Positions 57,101 to 64,000 of a stretch of 64,000 bases of DNA are shown piece after piece (within the stretch, counting starts at the first letter, position 1; each line of letters starts with the position of its first letter). The position numbers were made by a program, and so were the translations under genes. This stretch comes from Adiantum capillus-veneris (Eukaryota; Streptophyta; Polypodiopsida; Polypodiales; Pteridaceae), in contig CM043963.1 of the NCBI GenBank assembly GCA_014529385.2, positions 105,681,912 to 105,745,911 on the forward strand, in the 5' to 3' direction. The notes under the pieces were generated by a model. That model saw nothing but the letters and a program-made list of their open reading frames with translations, made no database searches and was not told the origin of the DNA.

Positions 57101-57493
57101 ACCCCAATTCACTTCTCAATTGCTAATGGATCCTAATTCTCTTCAAAATTGCTATTGGACCCCAATCCTCTTCTTAATTCCTATTGGACCCCAATTTTCT
57201 TCTTAATTCTTATCTTTTAACTTTATCTTTCAATCAAGTTAGTCCCTTTTTCTCCCAGTTCTCGATCTAGATCAGTTCCCACACGGCTTTTGACAAAGAA
57301 GTATAAAAATAATCTTAATTTTTTTGGAAAAATATAGGGATGACGTAATTTCTTATCCGAAATATCCTTGTCTTTTCATTCTGGAGTAAAGTCTCGTTGT
57401 CCGCATGACTTCTTTGTTGGTCTTGCTTTTTCTAAATTATTTTCTAGGCTGAAAAAGTTTTGAATGAGTCTAGGGTTTAGGGAGGGACCTTAC
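54150..57493 (-). repeat. E6 3' LTR (LTR-A)
   Basis: On minus it starts TGTAAGGTCCCTCCC at 57493 after GTTGGGGAGTT. It contains about eight 31-bp units (57200-56970), TATATAA at 56948-56942 and the 158-bp array (about 56620-55850). The long unique part shared with 7803-10772 follows. Its last part (54405-54163) matches 62620-62390. The final end seen at 61999 is absent here, so it is truncated. Confidence 0.85.
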
Positions 57494-58323
57494 AAACTCC
57501 CCAACAAAAAGAAAGAGTTGGCCTCAGCTCATGACATGCTTTAAAGAGTAGTCAGACTCAATCTTCGATCAACTTATGATTGAAGATGGTCAGTAACTTT
57601 AGAGTATTTAGATTAAAGGAGAGTGAATCTGGTATGGACCTTGAATAATACACTTCTCTTTCATTTTTAGCGCTGACTCAAAAGTCTTAATCATAAAGAA
57701 GTCTTAATGACTCGGGGTTACTTTAATTACTGAATGTGATGTTACTCAACTAGGTATTTTTCCTTTGGTGTGACTGAATTGTGTTTCTCTTGTGAGGTCT
57801 GAAAATCATTTCTTCACTTTGCTCTCTATCTAGCCTCAATACGCTTTGTAAAAATCTTACCATTCTTACCTAGACTTTCAATTTTTCGTTTTTGAGCGTT
57901 GACTCATTTCTCTATTGATATCATCCAACTGATATCATGTTCTTGATAGTTAAGGATTTCATACTGATCTTTCAATTAATTTTGCAATATCTCCTTCCTT
58001 GTGTACCCAATTTATTTCCTCCATCCTTATTTCTCTTATGTCTATAGCTTACTACCTCATCTTCTACTTGGTAATCAAATATTTCACGTATCATAACAAT
58101 TAGACTTGTAAAACATCATAGACGATTTGAATCTCAAAAGAATTGATGGACTAGAGATGCTTGTATTCCATAAATATGACGATTGATTACATCCGTACCA
58201 AAAGTGCCATCAATATCTTGAAGAATAATTATAAGTTGTTTTGAAGAACCAACCAAAAATATGATCAAGGGTTTGGACAAAATGGAGATATTGATTTGAT
58301 TCCAAAAGATGAATTACATGGGC

Positions 58324-58581
58324 TCATCCTCCAAAACTTGGAAATTGGGTAATTAACTGGTCCGAATCTTCCCAAGAAGCATCTTCAACCGGATAGCCCT
58401 TCCACTTGATTAGTACTTCTAAACTTGTCTTGTGCCACATTTGCTTCTCTTTAGTCTCTAGAACTTGTTCTGGTTCCATTTGAAATTCTTCATGCTTGAC
58501 GAGAATGGTGTCATCATGATTCAAAACATGTAGAGGATTAGCAATATATATTTTTAAGGAGGCTGACATGAAAGACAGCAT
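58324..58581 (-). pseudogene. E6 chromodomain
   Basis: The minus-strand translation reads FQMEPEQVLETKEKQMW, then TSLEVLIKWKGYPVEDASWE and DSDQLITQFPSF. LIKWKGYPVEDASWE is a clear integrase-linked chromodomain. It includes the aromatic Trp residues and is closer to the consensus than those of E2 and E5. Confidence 0.9.
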
Positions 58582-58618
58582 GAATGTGCATGTGAGGCGG
58601 TAAGGCTAACTCGTAGGC

Positions 58619-59623
58619 TTATTCTCCTAACTTTCTAAGGATTCCAAAAGGTCCACAATATCTGAATGCAAGCGTACAGAATTGCCCTAGCTTTAAGGAG
58701 CTGCGTTTGGGTTTGACTCTGAGGAAAAATTGTTCGCCTTTGCTAAAGCTTCTAGCGGAGCGGTGAAGATCAACGTAGCTCTTCTGCCTATCACTAGCTC
58801 TCTTCAGGTTGTCTTTAATGATTAGAATTTCATGATCCATCTCTTCCACGGTAGACTTAGTGGCTGCGGCAGGAACATGAAGAGCTAGGTCGGCTAATTG
58901 AAGAGGGACTAAACATTCCTGACCATACAAGGCTTTAAAGGGTGACATTCCGAGGCTGCGATGGTGAAAAGAGTTATAAGAAAATTCAACTAGGAAAAGA
59001 AACTTGATCCATTGCTGGGGCTATTGGTTGCAGTATGCTCGAAGCATATCTTCAATGACTTGATTCACTCGCTCAGTTTGACCATCAGTCTTTGGATGAT
59101 ATGCTGAGCTGAGATTCAGTTGGGTACCCAGAGATAGAAACATGGCTTGCCAAGACTTAGAAGTAAATTTGGCATCCCGATCACTGATGATTCTTGCAGG
59201 GATTCCATGTAATCTTACTACCTCTTTGACAAATACTTTGGCTATGTCGATGGCCGTGGCTCTCTGCTTTACAGAAATTAGATGAGCCACCTTAGTGAGC
59301 TTATCTACTATGACAAAAATAGAATCATAGTTTCCAGTTGTCTTTGGAAGACCAGTGACAAATTCCATACTCAAGCGTTCCCACTTCATCTGCTGAGGAA
59401 TATCTAGGGGCTGAAGCTTACCAAGTAGATTGATGCGGTCTGCTTTGGTCTTCTGGCAGGTAAGGCATTTGCGAACATAATCCAAGATTTCCTTCTTCAT
59501 CTTAGGCCAGTAAAATTTCCTTTGGAGGGTAGCAAACATTTTATGGTACCCGGGATGAGCTACCAACGGGTTATCGTGGGCTTCCTTTAAAATCTGGGTG
59601 CGTAAACTGCTGGGAATGCACAT
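58619..59623 (-). pseudogene. E6 integrase
   Basis: 59623-59021 holds HDNPLVAHPGYHKMFATLQ and CLTCQKTKADR (HHCC zinc site). Next are SMEFVTGLPKT, FVIVDKLTKVAHL (D), IISDRDAKFTSKSW (D) and SAYHPKTDGQTERVNQVIED (E), so the catalytic triad is intact. A stop after RAYCNQ interrupts. 58948-58619 then continues PFKALYGQECLVPLQLAD, KSYVDLHRSARSF and FRYCGPFGILRKLGE (the GPY/F module). The frame then changes before the chromodomain. Confidence 0.9.
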
Positions 59624-59852
59624 CCGCTATTTGAAGTAAAGAAGACCATCTGCTAGGGTATAGTCAGCTAAATGCTCCCTCGGATTCTAAGCTTGAATAT
59701 CTTGCAGAAGAGGTCTAAAATAGGGTCTACTTGAATTTCTTGTTGAACTTTCTCGGGTAAAGAAGAGCTAAGGAGTGAAATTAGTCAGGGTTGATGAGGA
59801 CAGGACTGCTGGTCAAGAGCTCTTTGAGTCTATTGAAGGCAGCATCTCTCCC
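59624..59852 (-). pseudogene. E6 RT-connection stub joined to integrase start
   Basis: The minus strand reads DAAFNRLKELLTSSPVLINPD, the RT-RNase H connection (FxxLKxxLxxxPVL), then directly LPEKVQQEIQVDPIL and TIP-QMVFFTSNSG. The last is the spacer just before the integrase zinc domain. The whole RNase H between them is deleted. Confidence 0.65.
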
Positions 59853-61983
59853 CAACAAAAGAAGAAAGAGTTGTCCTCAACTCGAATAAAATATGTAATT
59901 GATGAAGCTTCTTGGATACGTATTGCGACTTAACTTCTTGTTAACGATTTCAACTTGACTTCTCTCTTACACTTCTTCATCCTCAAAATTCTGCTAATAT
60001 AATATTGGAGTCATGGGAAATATTTCTTAATAAGCTATCTTCTTGAATAAGTCATCGCGTTTGTGGCTTCCTCTATACGCTACGTCCTCTTTATAAGCTA
60101 CTGGTAATCCCTTCTTTATCAGCACTTGTTATCCTCTTATTTTTGCGATCTTCACTCTCTTGTACTTAGTCATTTTCTTATCTGATGACGTCTTGCCAAG
60201 AAGACTTGGTTCTTCCTGTATGCATCTCTCACTTGCAGAGTGCAGATGAGGCAGTTAAAAGACAATTCTTAGAGCGATACAAAGATCTCCTCTTTCCTCA
60301 GCCAAATTCTTGTGTCGGCTAGACGATATGGAAGACATGGTGACATCTCACAAGAGTGACTCTTTGGGATAGACACCATTTCCGCAACAATAATAGACTT
60401 GCTATGGTTACAGAGGCTCTGGGACTTGGCCCTCAATACTACTGCGTCAAATGGACACGAGATCCTGGGTTCTCCGCAAGGTTGTTCTTGCTTGTGCAAT
60501 TTATCCCTCGTTCCAAGATTTGCCTCGATACGATTTGGAGTCTTCCTCTTAGAGGTCCTTTTCTTTTCTGAGCTCATACTCGAGAAATTGCTCAAGCTGT
60601 TTCTCATAGAATATTAGAGGATCTTTATGAGTTGTAAACTTTCTTGCCTCTCTTGTAATTACTTCCTGCCTCCCTTGTAATCTTTTTTTGCTTTAATTAA
60701 AGAAATAACCCCTTTTTTGAAAAATTTGAGTATTGTTTGTACTTGCTTGTCTTGAAATTTCAGTCTCTCCTCTTTAAATAAATTCTTAAAGATATCTCTA
60801 TTTAGTGCTTTCAGCAAAGGGTCTTATGTCTATGAAAGTTTTGAGTAAAGATTCCAACTTTGAGTTCTTGGCTAACTCATTAATTTGTTTTCTTATTCTC
60901 CTTCGGAGTTTAAATGTCTGCAATATTTATGAGCTTATCTATTGCACTTTCCCATCTTGATTCCTTTTGAGTTTTTAAGCACGTCTCATTTACTGTCTTT
61001 TCTATTTGTCTTGAGATGTTATAAGTAGAAGATTACTTCCAAAATCTAGAAATAATATTGGACCATACCATATCACTTTGGTCCCAATCCCAACTTTTTC
61101 TCATCATTGCAATCCGTAAATTATTCAATAGTTGTACGAGTTCCCATAGGGTTAACCGTGTAACTCCATTTGACCCACATGTTCTCCATTTCTTAGTAGA
61201 AATGGCACTTTCCTTAAGAGAGAAGAGTTCGATAAGGTGTCTCAATATGACTAACGTGTTCCTTGGTTCGGCTATCCCCATTCTTTCAGGACTATCCTAT
61301 AAACTTCTTCTTCTTCTTGAATATTCCAAGCCATCAATAATTTCAAAACAAGTCTTGCTATATATACTTATAGCTTTATCTGTGGCTAATCACAATAAAT
61401 TCTTGAATTTATTTATTATTACTCAAAATTATCTTCGAGTCAATGTCCCAAAAATTAATTCTTCATGTGGTAGCTACCTTACCCAATCTTGATCCTTATT
61501 ACTAAGCTTAAGGGATAATGACAAGTAAATCTCAATAAAAGTTTCATCCATGCCACTTTCATATGTTTTTGTACAAGTGCACGCGTCTTTATTCATTTGT
61601 GCCACTTCCATGCGCCTTCGCACAAGTGCATTACCTATTCTTTCACAAATTTCTATATCGTTCATTTCCAACTTTACTCACACTTCCCACTTGCTTAAAT
61701 CCTAGGAACAAGTATAGGTTTCTGGAAATAAGAGCTCCCTAAAATGTTACAACGTAGCGAGCCTTCGCTCTAGCGTAGCAGTTTCCATCCTCTCACAAAT
61801 AATCCGTTGAATTTATTCTAGAAGATCCCAAGCCATCTGAAATTTACTGAATAATTATTGGAAACATCAAGACTTCCTTTTGTACTATAATTGAAATTTG
61901 GGTGCTCGACTGAGTTTTTTTTCTCTCATGCATTAATCCTAAATCCTAAATTCTAAATTCCAAGGTCCAAGATTCAAAATTAG
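59853..61983. other. E6 internal stretch without recognisable gag-pol
   Basis: Next to 59852 the minus strand has GAGTTGAGGACAACTC...TTTGTTGGGGAG, nearly the same as the sequence before the 3' LTR at 57493-57525, yet here it runs into pol. The remainder (about 2.1 kb) should hold gag and leader but has no knuckle, protease or RT motif. A 112-codon minus frame (60607-60269) and overlapping plus frames have no recognisable family. Confidence 0.5.
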
Positions 61984-61996
61984 GCTGTGATACCAC
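61984..61996 (-). other. E6 primer-binding site, variant
   Basis: The minus strand reads TGGTATCACAGCC, one base different from the TGGTATCAGAGCC of initiator tRNA-Met. It lies two bases from the LTR edge (CCCTCA|CTAG). Confidence 0.65.
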
Positions 61997-61998
61997 TA

Positions 61999-62620
61999 GT
62001 GAGGGCCATACCCAGACTCGACCCTACTCACCTCCCTCAGTCCTCCAGACTGTTCCAGGGAATGACGTAGATCTATCTGCAAGTATCCCTCCCACTTGGG
62101 ACCGACACTCAGATAGGATTGCAGTCTATCTCGAATGCCAACCCAAGGGGGTACATCCCTCCATTCAACGATTCTATCCGCTTCTCATAATCAATCTGTC
62201 CTTGACAGCTTTTCGCACCCAAAATCGTGGTCCTTAGTCTTGATTCTCTTGATCTTTAACTTGAGGATTTGCTCTTGCTTTCTTGTTCTCCCTTGGTTCA
62301 TGGTGATAACCCCTTTTTCTTGACAAGCAGGCATGGTAGTTATCACTTTCCCCTAAGAAGAGGGATCTTGCAATCCTACCTGGTCTCGCTCGTCCCCGAT
62401 TACCTATTTTTATTCCACGTGGTCCTAGAGTTTAACATAAAAATTTTAAATCAACATCCAGCCAACTGACCCTCCGGATCCGCCCACCCACCGAACCATT
62501 TCATGAAAATTCCTTTCCGAGGTAGTACTTAACTACTACAAAATCAGGAAGATAGCAGTCTATCAGACATCATCAGACAACAAGCAGCATGCAATCTGTT
62601 GCATACCCTCATTCAAAGAA
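61999..62620 (-). repeat. E6 5' LTR, terminal fragment (LTR-A U5)
   Basis: 62390-62620 matches 54163-54405 (CTCGCTCGTCCC...GCATACCCTC). 61999-62390 extends to the PBS and has no counterpart in the 3' LTR. Upstream (above 62620) the LTR match stops abruptly at AAAGAATT, so the rest of this LTR is missing. Confidence 0.7.
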
Positions 62621-63134
62621 TTGAAACAATCAATTGAATCAGGCAAGGAGAGATAGGATATTTCAAAAATGCATGGGTTCACTTTGATCACACTCACTAG
62701 ATTGAAGGAAGGACAATGTCTATGTCATGTAAGGTTTATGATCCCGGGAAGTGATTTCATGAATATGTTTTAAAGTAAAGAGGAAGACTAAGAGAGACCG
62801 ATCTTGTTTTGGAGAAATCTAGATACAGTGATGGCGAGATGCGTCCATGAACCACTAAACTTTTTTGAATTCATGTCTCTGCTTGATGAAGTTGGAGGTA
62901 ATTGGGTAGAAGAATGGGTTGTTCATATCTTGATAGATGTTCAAGCTCAAAATTAGGACTTTTGGAAAATATGCATGTTATTTGATGTGTATTGTATGAG
63001 TAATGGTTATTTTTTGGTAAGCTTTTTTTGTCGTTAGAAAAGACTCCAAATTTGAAGTCAAAAATCTCGCAAAAAAGGTTTTCATTGCAATAGCTCGAAA
63101 TTAGAAGCTCACAAAAAAAACACACTCTGAGGCA
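62621..63134. other. Stretch between E6 and E7, no gene
   Basis: AT-rich, no coding motif seen until the RNase H end of E7 begins at about 63134. A small minus frame (62871-63125) looks like chance. Confidence 0.45.
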
Positions 63135-63881
63135 AAGACGTTGGATAGAGATTTTACAAGGATATGATTTTCAAATAAAGTGTAGACCAAGTAAGGAATA
63201 TGTGGTTGTTTGATGACCTCAGTAGAAAATTTGCTTGGGACCATCTCCATGGACAACAATCAAAGGTTGGGTAAGATTAGGGAATGTTCACACGAAGAGC
63301 TTACCTTCAGATTCTATAGATCCTTGGTCAAGAGAACGCAACAAAAAAGGAAAAAGAACTCATTAAGGACCATTCTATTGAGGATGGGCTTCTACTACAA
63401 ACACCAACTTTACATTCCTAAGGATTCCGCCCTGAATGAGTTAATTATTTCTAAAGGATATAACACCCCAGTAGCGGGACATCCTTGATATGCAAAAAAC
63501 CTTAATGCCTTGAGAAAAAGTTACTTCTAGTCTAGAATGAAGGGAGATGTACTTAGTTACATTAGACAATGAATTTCTTGTCAAAGGAACAAGGCTAAAC
63601 GTGTGATGATGATAGGAACGCTTCAGCCCTTAGACATTCCTCAAATGAAGAGTGAGCTTATTAGCATGGACTTCGTCACTGGTCTTCCTACGGTACAAGG
63701 AGATTATGACTCCCTGATGGTAGTTGTTGACATGTTCACCAAATTATCTCACCTGATACCAGTAAAGACCACTTATCCATCATCAGATCTAAGATGTGTC
63801 TTTGTTAAAGAGATATTTAGACTTCATGGGCTTCCAAAAATAATTTCAAGTGACAAAAATATGAAGTTTACTTTTTATTGA
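63135..63881 (+). mobile_element. E7: Ty3/gypsy RNase H-integrase remnant
   Basis: Plus strand. RQRRWIEILQGYDFQIKC and RPSKEYVVV are the end of RNase H, then DDLSRKFAWDHLHG (the ADALSR end). Integrase follows from about 63380 (FYYKHQLYIPKDSALNELII, SKGYNTPVAGHP). After stops it reaches TLQPLDIPQMKSELISMDFV, MVVVDMFTKLSHLIPV (D) and FRLHGLPKIISSDKNMKFTF (D). The Glu and C-terminus are missing. It stops at 63881 and no LTR is visible before the window ends. Confidence 0.85.
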
Positions 63882-64000
63882 TTTTTTATCCTTATTGGGT
63901 AAAAAAGGAAAGAAAAGTACTGAAAAATATTATTGTTTGGCCAAAAATTTAGCCAAAACTATTACCTACACTCATATGTACATACTCCCACTCTAAGCAT

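Larger units (their letters stand above)
54150..62620 (-). mobile_element. E6: LTR-A chromovirus, heavily deleted
   Basis: The minus strand has a 5' LTR end fragment (62620-61999), a PBS-like site, then poorly recognisable sequence. A stub of the RT connection (about 59850), integrase (59623-58619), chromodomain (58581-58340) and a purine tract follow. Last is the 3' LTR (57493 down to about 54150). The LTR spliced from both ends would be about 3.7 kb. Most of gag, protease, RT and RNase H is missing. Confidence 0.82.

Noticed and set aside
56730-57136. Plus-strand frames with repeated FSIAIGPQFSSQLLLDPN-type wording (and 8027-8422 minus)
   Set aside because: Translation of the 31-bp repeats and promoter region of LTR-A in antisense. 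It recurs only because the LTR recurs.
60269-60617. Overlapping frames on both strands of 70-112 codons
   Set aside because: No motif on either strand, and they lie in a rearranged stretch of E6. I could not choose a coding strand.

Overview
This is a plant nuclear window, almost certainly from a large, repeat-rich genome. It is dominated by degenerate Ty3/gypsy LTR retrotransposons. Their primer-binding sites match the plant initiator tRNA-Met type (TGGTATCAGAGC). It also has long microsatellites, tandem arrays inside LTRs and broken gene fragments, and I see no intact host gene. A pentatricopeptide-repeat (PPR) pseudogene at 13.4-15.2 kb has modules worded like SPNAITYACIL, DMYAKCG and WNALIA. 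These remind me of fern (homosporous fern) PPR families, so a fern is my best guess, with low to moderate confidence.

Layout: (1) 1-4859, minus strand: E1, a frameshifted gypsy copy cut by the left window edge, with LTR/PBS at about 4.7 kb. (2) 7803-10772, plus strand: an LTR-like copy (family LTR-A) with a TATA box and 31-bp and 158-bp tandem repeats. (3) 12-15.2 kb: kelch fragment, G/C homopolymer tracts and PPR pseudogene. (4) 15512-22939, minus: E2, a chromodomain gypsy (chromovirus) with both LTRs and a near-match target duplication. (5) About 27130-33531, minus: E3, a decayed gypsy with a very long AT-rich LTR and an intact 171-codon ORF between PBS and gag. (6) About 33996-49452, plus: E4, a different gypsy lineage whose Gag, protease, RT, RNase H and integrase wording resembles elements I know from fungal genomes. 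E4 is split by (7) E5, 37368-45928, plus: a complete 8561-bp chromovirus of the E2 family with two 1625-bp LTRs and a perfect TACAC duplication. (8) 49.4-54.1 kb: two paralogous mini-ORFs, GT microsatellites and an unidentified broken coding unit. (9) About 54150-62620, minus: E6, an LTR-A element with an integrase and chromodomain but little else. (10) 63135-63881, plus: E7, an RNase H/integrase remnant.

The elements illustrate the LTR life cycle: LTR promoter, PBS priming, Gag particle, protease-RT-RNase H-integrase, then insertion with a 5-bp duplication. All the copies seen here carry frame breaks, so any activity would depend on intact relatives elsewhere. The most interesting signals are the fungal-type E4, an SR-protein-like basic/serine segment inside the Gag of E2 and E5, the intact extra ORF in E3, and nucleosome-length tandem arrays downstream of the promoter in two unrelated LTR families.
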